A stretch of DNA of 64,000 nucleotides from Tricholoma matsutake (Eukaryota > Basidiomycota > Agaricomycetes > Agaricales > Tricholomataceae). Under the pieces are notes generated by a model. It did not search any database, was not told the DNA's origin, and saw nothing but the letters and a program-made list of their open reading frames with translations. Where the stretch lies: the NCBI GenBank assembly GCA_026075535.2, contig AP026539.1, positions 1,612,001 through 1,676,000 of the forward strand, in the 5' to 3' direction. Of the stretch, positions 39,790-51,773 are shown in pieces; within the stretch, counting starts at the first letter, position 1; the number at the start of each line of letters is the position of its first letter. The translations under genes and the position numbers were made by a program.

Positions 39790-41281
39790 GAGGCAGATAC
39801 CTTTTCACAGCAAGAAAAGAAAAAATTGATAGGATCATTTCCATAGGAATCACTGAACCAAAACTAGGAAGCCAATGGGAGGATTGGTGAGGTCACAGAC
39901 TCACAGGGAGCAACCAACACCTTATAGGGTGCTCCTTTGTATCTCATAACCAGGACACCTCTGTCATCTCACACTTATGATGCCACAAAATAATGTGGAA
40001 CCACAAAAGTGACAAAACTGCCAAGGGGGTGGCAGAATGGGAAAGTTGGATATACACTCAGATTTTTTTTTCAGCTCCCCTCCTGCCATATATGGTAATT
40101 CATTGTCCTGTGCATTTGATTTTTTCCCAAGCCTTTTCCCAAAACATTTCACCACTGACATGTACTGATGTTCTGCAGAATCTGCACTGTCCAGTACTCA
40201 CCATTTTGGATTGATGCCTCCCTATAACCTGCTGCAATGATTTTCTGAAGCTCCAGTGAGTCCAGTCTGACTACTAATCCATTCCCAAAACAAAGCTCCC
40301 AACCTCTAAGCCACTATGTAGGGTTGATGATGTGCTGTCAATGAGGCAATCTCACATGTGCAGCACAGTTCTTCTGAGTCCATCACTGCCTATATGCCCC
40401 TCACTAGCTGCCAGCATAAATCAAGAAACAGATCTTCTGGTACTGTACCAAGGTCCAAAGCCTTTTTCACACCCTTGAAGCTTTAACCACCTCACTGCAA
40501 TTTATCCCAATCACAGCTGCTGCATTCACATTAGTGCAAACCTCGACAACATGGCCTATGATCAAGCAGAAGCTTGACATGCCTCGCTTAAAATTGCTGG
40601 CTTTAGATCTACCTGGATTTTGATACTTTGAACACTGTGTTTAGACTTTTCACTATATCACATAGCAATGTTCATAGTATATCGGAAGGATGATTTCCTG
40701 ATCAGACTGAGTCCCAATATGTGCTAGAAGTAGCATTATCACATATATATTTGTTTTTAACATCAGGAACCAATACCCTTATGTAAGCAACCACCACAAC
40801 AACAACTGCTCACCATCACCACCACCTAGAATCAATGTAACCTCTGAGAGAGTTGTTTAAGGTGTTTAGGAACACATACTAGAAGTCAGAATCCTCATAT
40901 CATAGGTACTTAAGATGTAGTAAGGGAAAAAATAATTTATTTTTTTGAAGTCCCAAAAGCATTTTCTCATCTAATGGAAGGTTTTTAGAGGTTTCGACAA
41001 ATTAAGGTCTACAGATTTGGCAGCTTAGTAAGGCTTAGTAATCATGTTTGTCTACACATGTGAGCATTATCAAGTCCCAGAACCTTCAGAGTAGATGCAG
41101 TCTACATATAGGCTATAAACAAGGTTGTAGTGCATTCTAGTAGCTCACTATACCAGTAGTTTAACTTATAGGATGACAAAACTTAACCACCACCTCTATA
41201 CACCATCAAATCTCATCATTTGCTTGCTTTCAACCCCAATTTGGTGGCTAACCCTAACCCTACTGTGATTACATAAGGGTA
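39790..41281. other. Intergenic stretch, no supported gene
   Basis: Short frames (40161-39964 on minus, 39993-40214 on plus) lack recognisable motifs. Minus-strand protein-like words near 40050-40160 may extend the remnant above. CpG becomes frequent again only after about 41280. Confidence 0.4.
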
Positions 41282-41776
41282 TTGGTTCCTGGCTTCGTCT
41301 ATCTTAGACTACGCTGTATGGCATCTGAAGCTATTTTAATACTCGACGAAGCCTTTCTACCTCATTTTTACATAGGTCACAATGGTTTTTTTCGGCCTCC
41401 TGCGGGACCCCCTAGGGTTCGGGATTCCCCTTCCACCCCCTTGAAAACCGCTCAAAAACCGCATAAAAACCGCTGCAATGAATTACGAAAGTCCTCAGTA
41501 GTAGCATTAAGTAATACTAGTCTCAAGATTTTTGGAATTTCTTGTATGAGATTAGAAAACTCAAGTCAAACTGACTTACCTTACTTTCAGCTACATAGTC
41601 AACTTCTTCTCGAATAAAGGGTCGAGGCTGTCACTCGGCTCATGCCGAACAAATTTCCAAATTCGGCTATCGCCACCCCGCAGATATCTACGTCTACCGT
41701 TGTCGTCGTCGTCGCCCAGCAAAGTCTTTCTCCCTCTAACCCCCCGCAAAAAAGAGGGTGTAGCGCAGATACTTAC

Positions 41777-43143
41777 ATGTCCGCGGCAGTCCTCTCCCGA
41801 CGTCGCGTTCCTGGACCTTCTTCGACACTGGGAGGTTCAACTGAGGACGACGAGCGTCCTGCATCTCGAAACAGTCTGCAGCCTCATCCCAATGGGACGT
41901 CCAAGCACCACGCCGGCTCGGCTTTCGAGGGCGGTGGAAAAGTAGCCTATGACCCCAGAGATTTGGACTTGGACGGTGGTGAGGAGGCACGTGTGGGAGG
42001 TAAAATGCCACGACTAACGATCATGGAGGAGGTACTGCTCTTGGGTATCAAGGATAAGCAGGTGTGTATGATTATTAACACTCTTCTGTTCTTCCATTTC
42101 GTGAACTTGCAGTGCGTGCTATCTAGGGATACCTATCATTCTGGAACGACAACATCTCATATGCGTTACGGGGGTGTATTCTCATTGAACTAGCACTTCG
42201 TCGGCGAATTGCGCTGGTGAAGGATCCAAACCGCAGGAGACATCCTGTCGCAGACAGGCTAGTGGAAGTCATAGATGACCGACAAACGGGTGAAACAATA
42301 TTGGACGAGGCGCTTAAAATGATGAAAGCTCAAGAATCAGATAGGATGGGAATCAATAACTGGATTGACCTCTTGAGCGGTAGGTACAGCTATACTGTCG
42401 TTTTCCTTCTCCATTTATCTTCCGTGTTCGTAACCTGCTTGAGTTGTGTTGCTGCCTTTCATTCCACCGTCTATGCTCTCCGCTCCTCCTACCCTTTCTC
42501 AAAGCTCTCCCTGACTTTCTAATTGCCAGGTGAAACATGGAACGTAATGAAAATAGGATTTCAACTCAAGCAAGTACGAGAGCGGCTCGCCAAGGGTTTA
42601 GTCGACAAAGGTGTTTTGCGCACTGAAAAGCGCAACTTTCTACTTTTCGACATGGCAACACACCCTGTTGCAGACGTGCGCACGAAGGAATCCATCGTCT
42701 CGCGGGTAGTCACACTCCTCACATCGACAACGGCTAGTGTGCCGCCGAGTGCCCTGGATAAGGAGGGCACACAGTGTCGTGTGCTGAGGGCAGTGTGTCT
42801 AGCGTGTGCGGCTTATGCGGCGAGCGTTCTGGATAATGCGTTCGCGCGGTTGACATACGAGGATAGAGAGGCCGCATTCGGGAGGTGCGACGAAATCTTG
42901 AACGAATTCGCCATATGGCCGTTTGGAAGCGCGAGCAGCGATGGGTCCGCGACGACACGAAGGAGGGCGGGGCATGGGCATGGCTTGAGGGTGGCGAGCG
43001 GTAGAGGGGAGGTTAGTGGACGCGAGGCGGTGATGGGGCTAGTACAGGAGGTGAGAAAGGAGAGTCTCGGGGAAGAAGATCTGGGTTTCGAGCTTGTTGC
43101 GGGCGTATTAGAGGTTCTGTCCAAGTTGGATTCATTGCTTTGA
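41777..43143 (+). CDS. VPS74: VPS74/GOLPH3 family PI4P-binding Golgi protein
   Basis: Exons 41777-42061, 42127-42379 and 42530-43143, with GT-AG introns of 65 and 150 nt, give 383 residues. The GOLPH3 fold is plain: [89 protein letters not shown] and a C-terminal helical part. The protein holds glycosyltransferases in the Golgi by binding PI4P and COPI coat. The start at 41777 is preferred to the in-frame ATG at 41642: it places a basic RRR cluster at residues 8-10, as in yeast Vps74, where N-terminal arginines bind COPI, and the length then fits the family. The region between the exons is open and no damage is seen. This is a solid host gene in a CpG-containing island. Confidence 0.92.
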
Positions 43144-43560
43144 GGATATACTGTCATCGTATGAACTTCATCTTCTATTCTTATGGACATCATCAGTGCG
43201 GACTCTATTTCCGACTCGTAATTCATGAAGACTGGTATATCCAGGTTTCGTGGTCATCATGAGAGATGAGCCTACTGCTGTCATCGACCGCTCCCGGCCA
43301 TACCGGTCATGCATCATAGTGTATATAAAGCGGTAAGCTGGCAACAACCAGTGGCACGACATTTATAAAAGCGATCAAGAATAGAATGCTTTCAGCTAAT
43401 AACATGCTCTCGATCTAGAATCTCTTCAATAGTCTTGAACGCAGTCGACAGGACGTCCCATTCTACTATACGAGGTCGGAGCAGCCACATAGGGAAGTCA
43501 AGCTGTTTGTAAGAATCATTGTTCTCGATTCACAGGATTTGAGTAGCCGCACAGACGAGC
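43144..43560. other. Downstream flank of VPS74
   Basis: About 400 bases with CpGs and no gene. The transition to YR-1 sequence is not sharp, and no terminal repeat of that element is seen here. Confidence 0.4.
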
Positions 43561-43799
43561 AACTCTTGAAGAATACACCTTGTACATCGACATTATCACC
43601 TCAAAGCACAAAACACGGAGTGACGAGGTTTGGAGGCAAGACCGTCCAGGAAAAAGAAGAGAAAGCATTGGACAGGGAGAGCACGAAGGTGGTACACAGC
43701 CAAGAAGCTTGAGAGAGGAAGAAGCGGAGCGAATCCTATGACACATCCGCAAGGGGCTCCTCCACAAGAGACACCGAAGCCTTTCGTCCATGTTGAGCT

Positions 43800-44580
43800 C
43801 TGACAGTAATGCATCATCTGATAGGAGAGACGGGAATCCAACAAAAAGAAATGAGTCTACCAGTTGCAACTCACTTGGTACTCTGTGGAGATCACAGCAG
43901 AGGCCAGAGAGGTCGACAAGAACTGCGAGAGATCCGTCGAGCGTCCACAGCCCTACAAGGATTCCCTGAATCTGAGTGGAAACATATCTTCAAGGGAGAA
44001 GCAGTTAGTCTTGATGTCATATTCAGCAACCTACACCACATTGCCCTTCCTAAAGAGAATGTGGGATGCATTGGTGAAACAGAAATATCTCTTGGAAAAA
44101 CAGATCCAGCTAGAAAGATCCAAACGGGCAGTGACTGGACCATCACATGGCACACAGCCACCAAAGCAATTGTCTTTGCTTTCTCACACCGTAGGGAAGA
44201 ACTCCAGGAATAGGGAGACTACATGGTGTCTGAATTCTCCACAAAGCAACTCGGAGCGCACCACAAACTTATCGCGTTTGACAAAGCAGTCAGAGTGATG
44301 GTCAGGGGTGGACAATCAATCCTTCTCACCAACAGGGAGTGGTTCACTTACCTGTACTCCACCTATCTCCTTCCAGACAGAATCTAGGGAGGATCAGCAA
44401 CATGATCTGCAGTTGGAGACTGCACCAGGGAATGCACTACTGAAGTGTGCAGGTGATTTAATACAGCAGAGGGTTGCCACCACACAGCCAGTTCTTGCAG
44501 ATACTGACACACCTGCCTCAAATGCAAACAGTTGGGACATGGACAAAGTAGCTGCACTCAGCTGAATTGACATAGTGTAT
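43800..44580 (+). pseudogene. YR-1 gag-like ORF remnant
   Basis: Reading frames 43809-44213 and the next frame carry FPESEWKHIFKGEAVSLD, then GSDWTITWHTATKAIVFAF, then a GDYMVSEFSTKQ.LGAHHKLIAFDKAVR block. These match the gag-like protein that precedes RT in mushroom tyrosine-recombinase retrotransposons. Near 44480-44550 a Cys/His motif CRY-stop-HTCLKCKQLGHGQSSC is visible, with TGA where Arg is expected. Several stops and shifts disable the protein. Confidence 0.72.
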
Positions 44581-44769
44581 GGGATGTGGCCAAAGTATCT
44601 CCGATACAACTTATGGAGCAGGGAAGAGGATACTAATTTCGGCAATACAACTACTCCACCTTGCCTTGCCAACTGGACTGAGACTGCAAAACCTCTACTG
44701 GCAGTCCCCACAATTGAACTGGCCAACATTAGCACTATGAATACTAATAAGAACAATCACCACCTCTTC

Positions 44770-46380
44770 AAGATTGTCACACCAATCAATGTTGACTGTT
44801 TTGAAGAATTACTCCAATCACATCCAAATCAACCTTTTGTAGAATCAGTTTGCAGAGGGTTTCTGGCCCTGGGTGAACACACATTATGACACCTACCCAG
44901 GCATCATTGATGAGTCTCTGGGAATGCCAAAGAAAAAAGAAGAAATAGACTTCTTGTGGAAACAGAGGGATCATGAGCACTCAAAGGGGAGATTCTCTGG
45001 ATCTTTCAGTCGAGATCTCCTCCCAGGAATGCATGCTTCACCTATCCACATGGTCCCAAAGCCACACATGGAGAAATTGTGAATGGTGATCAACCAAAGT
45101 GCCAGTCCTTACTCTCCAAATTCTATGGTCAAGCGCAAAGATGTCAAGGGCTTCCCACTGGACAACATGCAAGATTTGGGAGAAGGCCTGCTCATGTGTC
45201 ATTGAGCCAAACCTGCACAATTGTTTGTTCTCTACAAGTTGGACATGGCAGAGGCCTACAGGCTGTTGCCTATGCACCCACTAATGGCAAATCAAGTAAG
45301 TAGTCACAATCGATGGGGAGCGAGATCTCAACAGGAATAATTGCTTTGGCAGATGTGGATCAGTCAGCATTTATATTTCTTTTGATGGGCTGGTGACATG
45401 GATTGCCAATAATATATGCTTCATTGCTGACCTCTGGACATATATGGACAACTCTTTCTGCATCGACAAAGAAGGAAATGTTGTGTGGTACTATTGGTAC
45501 AAAAGGTATATGCCAAGGAACCAAGCCAAACTTCTGTCCCTTTGGGATGAGTTGGGAATTCCTCATGAGCCTCATAAACAGCTGTCTGGAGGAAGACTGA
45601 TGATCATCAGGATCAAGGTTAATGCAAACAGTCTGACATTCATGCTCCCTGTGCAAGCCCTGGATGACCTCCTGTCAGAACTCAAAGCCTTCACAGCACA
45701 AGTGGTAAAGAAGAAGGGGGCCTCTTGGACTCTGTGATGCTGGCAGAGATTAGCGGGTTGGATGAATTGGAGCTTCAATGTCTTCCCAATGATTTGACTG
45801 GCTCTGAATAGCTTATATCCAAAGATCGCAGGAAAAGACCAACTGCTGATGAAAATCTGGGTGAACAATGAGGTCCAGTCAGATCTTCAATGGGCGATGG
45901 GGCTACTCCATAACTCTCTGGGAGTCAGATTGCTGTCAACAGTCAGTTGGAACACAGAAGATGCAGATGAAATCATTTTCTGTGATCCCTGCATGGAGGG
46001 ACTCCCTTTCTGGTATTCTAGCCATTGCCAAGGGTTTTATTCACCTGTCCCCACATATCAAATTGACAAAACAATCTTCTATTACAAAGCACTTGCAGCA
46101 ACCACTGCAGTTGACAACCTGCAAGAGATCCATCATTTGAAAATTGTCCTGTTTATGGACAGCATGAACACAGTCGACATTTTCAACTCCCTAAAATGTC
46201 AGACCATCTTCAACCCATTGCTACTTTTTTGCGTGGACACTAGCATCAGCAACAAACTTGACTTATGAGTACTGCATGTCCCAGGAGTGGAGAATGAGGT
46301 AGCAGACACAATTTCCTGGTGCAACTTTGGGAAAGCACTGAGACTGGTGCCCAAGTTACAGATCTCATTATTTCAACCCC
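44770..46380 (+). pseudogene. YR-1 reverse transcriptase and RNase H
   Basis: Blocks in order: CFEELLQSHPNQPFVESVCRGF (44800), KGRFSGSFSRDLLPGMHASPI, LDMAEAYRLLPMHP, VSIFISFDGLVTWIANNI, then the catalytic segment as YMDN (45441-45452) where YVDD is usual, then AKLLSLWDELGIPHE. RNase H follows with DSMNTVDIFNSLKCQTIFNPLL and HVPGVENEVADTISW. The second catalytic Asp changed to Asn, plus frame breaks, make the enzyme inactive. Confidence 0.75.
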
Positions 46381-47390
46381 CACAATGAGCAATGCTGGGG
46401 GCAGCCAAAAAATGATCATCTCCCATGTGCATGGCTGGCAATGGACATGGGAGCTGTGGATGTGCGAGTGCCTAATGCAGGAGCGAGCAATTCTAGGGCA
46501 GGCAATTGATATCAGTACCTGGAAAAATTACATTTCTGCCTTGAACTCTTTCCTGACACTTGTATGCATGCACAACATGCCTGTCGAACCCACTCCCGAC
46601 ACGCTCAGCCTCTTCACCATTTATATGTCACATCACATCAAACCTAACTCTGTGGACACATACCTTTCAGGAATCTGTCAACAATTAGAACCATATTTCC
46701 CACATGTCAGAGAAGCCAGGAAATCCCACCTGGTACATTGAACACTCCAAGGTTCCAAACACTTGAGAGGATCACTGACTACATGGAAATGAGCCCTGAC
46801 AATTGACAATCTAAACTTAGTATGCATCAACTACTCTCAAAACCTGTCTCACAATGACCTTCTGTTTTGCACCCAACTTTGTACCAGATTCTTCACTCTG
46901 ATGCATTTAGGTGAACTGACATTGAAGATAGAGACCTCAAAGATCCTCAAAAACTCTCAAACTGAAATTCTGTCATCATCAACAACTCTTTCTTTCAGTT
47001 TTTCTTGCCTGGCCACAAGGCTGACAAGTTCTTCAAAGGAAACATCATCATCTTGTGCCCAAACCCTTTCCCATGTGACCCAATGGCACTTTTCACTACA
47101 TACTTGCAATCATGCAATCACCTGTTCCCTTGGTCTTCCCTGCTATGGCTGAAATCAAATGGAAAGGTGCCAACAAGATCTTTTTTCATGTGCCATCTGC
47201 ACCTCTTTTTTGAGAAGGACATAGGCAGGCAGTCAATGAGAGCCAGGGGGGCAATGTCCTTAGCAGAGAATGGAGTAGCCCCCCACATCATTCAGGGAAT
47301 AGGTTGATGGGCATTGGATGCATGGCATATCTACATTCATAAGCACCCTGTACTGCTACATGCAATGCTTCATGCTTGAGCAACGATGCT
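46380..47390 (+). pseudogene. YR-1 tyrosine recombinase
   Basis: The N-terminal DNA-binding part (46430-46740) reads ERAILGQAIDISTWKNYISALNSFLTLVC, MPVEPTPDTLSLFTIYMSHHI, VDTYLSGICQQLEPYFP. The catalytic part (about 46890-47390) has LMHLGELT, FSFSCLATR and LPGHKADKFFKGN, then SMRARGAMSLAENGVAPHIIQGIG and a terminal IYIHKHPVLL that supplies the candidate nucleophile Tyr. Such recombinases insert circular cDNA. Frame breaks after HLV and elsewhere show loss of function. Confidence 0.78.
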
Positions 47391-47578
47391 CCATCTTTGC
47401 AACCCATTCTCAATTACTTTCTTTCTCACTGGCAGAGCCTGGCTGAATACACGGTAACCCCCAGATTTGTATCCACGCTCCTCACATTGTACCCCTCATC
47501 TTTGCTTTATTTCTTTTTGGGTAACTTCCTACCTTACAACTTTGTACCTTCCCCCAGACAAATTTTTATAGCCTTTAG

Positions 47579-47710
47579 GTGTACCTCGAGAATACAATCT
47601 GATTTTGGGCACCCCTGTCTAGCCCCTTGTGTTGTCAGGGGCATCATTTAACCTATTCCAAACCTGCCTTGCCCCACGTGAGATAATTCAACAAATACCC
47701 TTGCTATTGG
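47579..47710 (+). repeat. Direct repeat downstream of YR-1 (B1-like)
   Basis: GGTGTACCTCGAGAATACAATC... to ACCCTTGCTATTGG. It recurs at 48085-48228 with few changes and a 12-base insertion. Spacing and placement after the recombinase resemble the B1-A2-B2 layout of Ngaro-type ends. Confidence 0.75.
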
Positions 47711-48084
47711 TCAAGTTTAAAGCCCATTTATGCAAGTCCAATAGTGAGTGGTATGCTGTGGCAACACTTATGCTTCCTCTGCACCACATGCATGCAAGAC
47801 TCGCACTTGAGCCTCCTCTAGCGCTGCACACTCAAAAGTTAATGCTGAACCCCTAATCCATCACTTGGAATAACATGTCACCCCTATTCCTAGAGAGAGG
47901 TGTGAGCCGCAGAGTTTATTCTTGTCTCAGATACTCTCTGCCTCTCATTCTCTCCTAGGTAAGGGTTTTCACTCATAAGTATTCTCTCTCTGACTCTCAC
48001 TCTCTCATAGTGTCTTTTCCATCCATAACACAAACATGTATTTTTGATCTCCCTCCATTCCCACCACTAGATACTTTTAGCACA
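47711..48084 (+). repeat. Spacer between YR-1 direct repeats (candidate A2)
   Basis: Pyrimidine-rich, with CTCTCTGCCTCTCATTCTCTC and CTCTCTCTGACTCTCACTCTC. In a Ngaro-like end it should have a partner at the element's 5' side; none is seen near 43500. Confidence 0.45.
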
Positions 48085-48228
48085 GGTGTACCTTGAGAAT
48101 ACAATCTAATTTTGGGCACCCCCATCTAGCCCCTTGGGTTGTCAGGGGCGCCGTTTAACCTATTCCAAACCTGCTCTGCCCCATATGAGATAATTCCAAG
48201 ATAATTCAACAAATACCCTTGCTATTGG
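48085..48228 (+). repeat. Direct repeat downstream of YR-1 (B2-like)
   Basis: Partner of 47579-47710, ending in the same CCCTTGCTATTGG. Confidence 0.75.
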
Positions 48229-48299
48229 AGCAGATTGAATAATCAGGTTCAATAATTGTCCAAATAATTGTTGAATTACCTCCAGAGATGATTTGATGA

Positions 48300-48760
48300 T
48301 TCTACATTATCCATGTCCCCAAAAATTGTGGACATAATCAATGGATAATTGCCCTACTTTGACCACTACTATTCATGCATGCACTGTAACTCACTGGTGA
48401 TGTAGTGAGCTTCAGGAGAAATGAGATAGGATACAAGGCCTGCAACAACATCTGGTTTAGCAAACATAGTTTCCAGAGGTTCAATGCCCAGAATGGTGCG
48501 ATTTGGCAAAGTATAAACAGCACTGACTGTTGTGGTTGTGCACCCTCCAAGTCATTATCTATGTCCCAAATAGCTTCAAGCAGCATCAGATTGACAAACA
48601 GAGACATGTTGTATGTACCCATATCTGTCTCTATGATCCCTGAGCATAGGCTTTTACTGTGATGCTGTGCTCTTCAAATTCTAAGGCTACAGGATGTAAT
48701 CAATTAATCAGTCGCATACAGAGATTTCACCCATTGCTGTGATGGGTGAAATCAATGACA
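48300..48760 (-). pseudogene. Probable short-chain dehydrogenase C-terminal fragment
   Basis: On the minus strand VALEFEEHSITVKAYAQG, then after one lost base IIETDMGT (about 48690-48600), then NRTILGIEPLETMFAKPDVVAGLVSYLISPEAHYIT (about 48520-48385), then after a possible GTGAGT...TAG intron TGQLSID. This is the order of the substrate loop and C terminus of SDR oxidoreductases (VNAYAPG, P.EVA, ...ITGQ). The N-terminal nucleotide-binding half is not found. Frame damage means it is not functional. Assignment is by pattern only. Confidence 0.5.
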
Positions 48761-49660
48761 TACCTGCCGTTTGCATCAATGAACAAACTGAGGCCTTCAG
48801 GCACAGTATGCATTGAAGTCAGCGTATCCTAAATTAGATCATAGATCAGTGTAAGTAATCTTGAATGTTGAATTTGCCTTTCTAATTGAGAAAGCACCTG
48901 ACCAATACAACAGCCTCAGTGCCGCTTATGGGCTATGTATGGTCTACTGACTATCCAACCCTGAGTCTTGTTTAACCATTTGTTTTGCAGCTTAATGGTA
49001 GACAAACATTAATTGACTAAAGTGATTCCTACAATTCCATGTCAGCTGATAGGATATAATGATCATCAGACAGCTGATCATCACAGAGTGAGACCATTCA
49101 TAATCCTCTGACTAACCCCAAAACCCCTGCATCCACAATCATCTACTCAACAAAGATACATCAGTTGCAGGTCAGCTTCCAGTTGTCACAGCAACAGGAT
49201 TACCACATCAAGTCATCCCAACTCAGCAACAGCTTGTTCCACCATCGCTTTCACTTCTTTGCTTACATCAAATGTAAGAACTATTGCTTTCCATCCAATC
49301 CCCTTGATTTCATTCATGACTCCTGCCAGGAGCAGGGGATATCATCCACAGCAACATCGAGCCCGTCAGAGGCGAGACAAAGACCCTGTGCCCCCCTGCC
49401 CCCCCCCCCAGTAACCAGTTTTACATGAGTATTTGGGGGATTTGAGGGAACAAGAGATGCCATGGGTTGAAGATGGTGGAGGTAGATGAGTGAGGTGCAA
49501 GCATAGTTTACAGACATTTTTCAGAGTAGAATTCTGATGTGGTCAAGTCATGTGATTGCTGCTTCGAGCTTTTCTCAACCTCCACCTGCTGTGCACAGTA
49601 GCTAGTGTTCTGCTCTCTCACTGTTCCTGAATCTGTCTCTTTCATCCAAGATTTTCAACA
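48761..49660. other. No supported gene
   Basis: Contains a poly-C run near 49405-49411 and otherwise CpG-poor sequence. The left end of YR-2 probably falls near its right edge. Confidence 0.4.
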
Positions 49661-49668
49661 CTGCACCC

Positions 49669-51062
49669 ATGGCAAGTAGTTCAGCACAGCTGAGAGCAGA
49701 CAGTATTGGCAAAATCACATGTTCAGGAACAACAGTGGATAGTCCCAATAGTAGACAAGGCTCCACATCTTTGTCTGATCCTTATGTTGCTGTCAGGGTG
49801 GAAGAAGGTTTGAAGAGAGTCAAGGGACATAGGGTCAGAGCCCCTGATGGGTCATCTAAATTTGAAGTTTGATGCTTGACTCGAGTGGCCTCAGCAAGAG
49901 CAAAGTCTGCCCAAGCAGTTGTATCAGGGCCGCAGCTTGTCAAGGTGCCACCAGGGGTGAAGCCATCAGTTGGATATCAGAATGAACTTCTATCAACAGT
50001 AATGGAACAAGCTGAGATGGTATCAGCGTGACTCAATGGTTTGACAGATGTGGCTGGAAAGGTTGTTGGCTCTTGGGACATCAATGTAATCTGGGCAGGT
50101 TTGAGAACCGCCCTGCCAGCAAAGACAGGTCGGAAGCAGTCGCCAACCAGTGATGCGCCAGGGGCTTCAGAACACATACACCCTCCCCCTCACTGCACCT
50201 CTGCAGCAGATTTTTTGCCTACTCATTTTGATGAACCATGGAGTGACAGTCTGCTCATTCCATGGCAAGAGACAGTAGTGCAGGGTTCACAGCACACCAG
50301 GTTGCAGGCCACAGTGGTTGGGGAAAAGCTTCCCTCACAAACAGTGATTGGATGTAGGACACCAACATGGGTAGATAAAGGGAAAATGAAAGCAGTCACG
50401 ACTCCAGTTTTGAGCCCGGTAGCTGACAATCTCCTCCTCCATAGCCCAGACATTTTTGCACATGTGATGTAGACACAGCCTGTGGGCTTCACTCCCATTC
50501 AGTTAGTGGGTGGCATTACCTACAAGGTCTGTTCTCCCAAGACACAGAACACCAACATTATGGATTCAAGTATGGGCAAGAGATTATTTTCTGAATATCT
50601 GGGAGGCCCACAGGGCACTTTGCATACACCACGCACATTGTCTAATGCTACTTGGGCATGCATAAAGTTGGGGCAGCATAGTCCAAACATTGCCACAGCA
50701 GCAAGCACTCACAGGGACTCAGGACTGCATAGTCCTCACAGTGCTATGGTGGCTCACATGCACAAACAGCTAGGTTAGCTCATTCAGTAGTTGCATGGTA
50801 GCACACCCTCATGATATTGCAGCAGCAATTACAGCACAGACCCACATGTAGCCACTGCGGTTTGCAAGTGCAAATACCTAGGTCAGCTTGTTAGCACATT
50901 GTATGGCAGCATGCCCTTACTTCACTGCAGCAGCAGACAATCATGAAAATCCACATACAGCCATGCGAGCCCCCATATATGCACCGCATGCATCAGCTCA
51001 GAGTTTGGCAGAAGTGATGCAACCAGCCCAAGATGTCCAATTACAGTCTCATATTGTCTTCC
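49669..51062 (+). pseudogene. YR-2 gag-like ORF, 5' part
   Basis: Starts MASSSAQLRADSIGKITCSG and runs through Ser/Thr/Pro-rich text with TGA stops (after SSKFEV, after MVSA, after IFAHVM). The last codons before the insertion (VMQPAQDVQLQSHIVF) join in frame to the sequence after 57508. The N-terminal function is unknown. Confidence 0.6.
51058..51062. repeat. Target-site duplication CTTCC, left copy
   Basis: Directly precedes the gypsy-3 5' LTR and matches 57509-57513. Confidence 0.9.
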
Positions 51063-51679
51063 TGTAAGGGGAACACCTTACAAGCCCCTACAATGGTTGG
51101 CACACATTTGCAAACATTTCTGCACACCCGCAAACATTCATGCAACAAAGTGCCTTTCACACAATGAGGCGCCTTTTGTGCCAATCATCTACAAACATTC
51201 CAATATGTCAATCCATCAGCCCCTATTGTACTCTCATCATTCTTGCAGTCAATACCCCTGTGCAAGCCATTGTCACAGTTTGTGCCTTTGCACAAACCAG
51301 TTGCGCAATTGTTGCACCTGCAGAAACGATCGAGGATGTCCTTGCAAGCCCATTACCAATCATGGCCTGATGCAGACACCACTTACCAAGCATGGCCTGA
51401 TGCGGACACTATCACTGATTGATGGCTGTCTCCCCAAATGGGAACACAACCCTGGATCTGAATTAGTGCTAGGATGGAAGGGGCTCCAAGTATTTTAGAA
51501 TGTTGCATGCATTCCATATATACACTTCAGCCTTGCACCAGACTCCTTAGAGTTTTCTCTTTGGTTTTCCCTTGCAAGGTATGGGTCTTTTCCTTGTTCA
51601 AGAGTTATTGAATCTAAACTTTGGTTTTCCCTTGCAAGTATTGAGTTCTTAGGACTCTGATCATAAGGTTGCCCTTACA
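51063..51679 (+). repeat. 5' LTR of gypsy-3
   Basis: 617 bp, TGTAAGGGGAAC to GTTGCCCTTACA. It has a CATATATAC box (51515-51523), the predicted RNA start AGAGTTTTCT (51549-51558), and two copies of CTTTGGTTTTCCCTTGCAAG (51559-51578 and 51619-51638). It is 40 bp longer than the 3' LTR because of a local duplication of GCATGGCCTGATGC-type sequence near 51360-51400. Confidence 0.93.
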
Positions 51680-51681
51680 GA

Positions 51682-51691
51682 AGAAAACTCT
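51682..51691 (+). promoter_or_regulatory. Putative self-priming primer-binding site of gypsy-3
   Basis: AGAAAACTCT begins 2 bases after the LTR end and is the exact reverse complement of AGAGTTTTCT at 51549-51558, 25-35 nt after the TATA-like box. The same decamer and geometry are found in gypsy-1. Confidence 0.6.
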
Positions 51692-51773
51692 CTCTTTAGT
51701 GGACTGAAGGTAGTAGGTTACCACAGCCAGTGACTTAGTTTACAAAAATTTTGCACATTTTTGTGCCTGCTTC

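Larger units (their letters stand above)
43800..48228 (+). mobile_element. Tyrosine-recombinase retrotransposon (DIRS/Ngaro order), degenerate (YR-1)
   Basis: The order is gag-like (43800-44580), RT and RNase H (44770-46380), tyrosine recombinase (46380-47390), then a pair of about 135-bp direct repeats (47579-47710 and 48085-48228). There is no integrase. That order, with a recombinase instead of integrase, defines the DIRS/Ngaro order. The 5' end is not defined, and the upstream repeat (A1) expected for a Ngaro-type element is not visible. Many stops are present. Confidence 0.8.

Noticed and set aside
42217..42522. 101-codon plus-strand frame as a gene
   Set aside because: It is VPS74 exon 2 read into its second intron.
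25230..43143. Functional cluster of GLTP and VPS74 as a Golgi lipid module
   Set aside because: They are 15 kb apart with repeats and unrelated genes between. Shared Golgi and lipid themes are not evidence of a cluster.
48723..48753. Hairpin GATTTCACCCA...TGGGTGAAATC as a terminator or regulatory element
   Set aside because: A single 11-bp inverted repeat in pseudogene sequence; no context supports a function.
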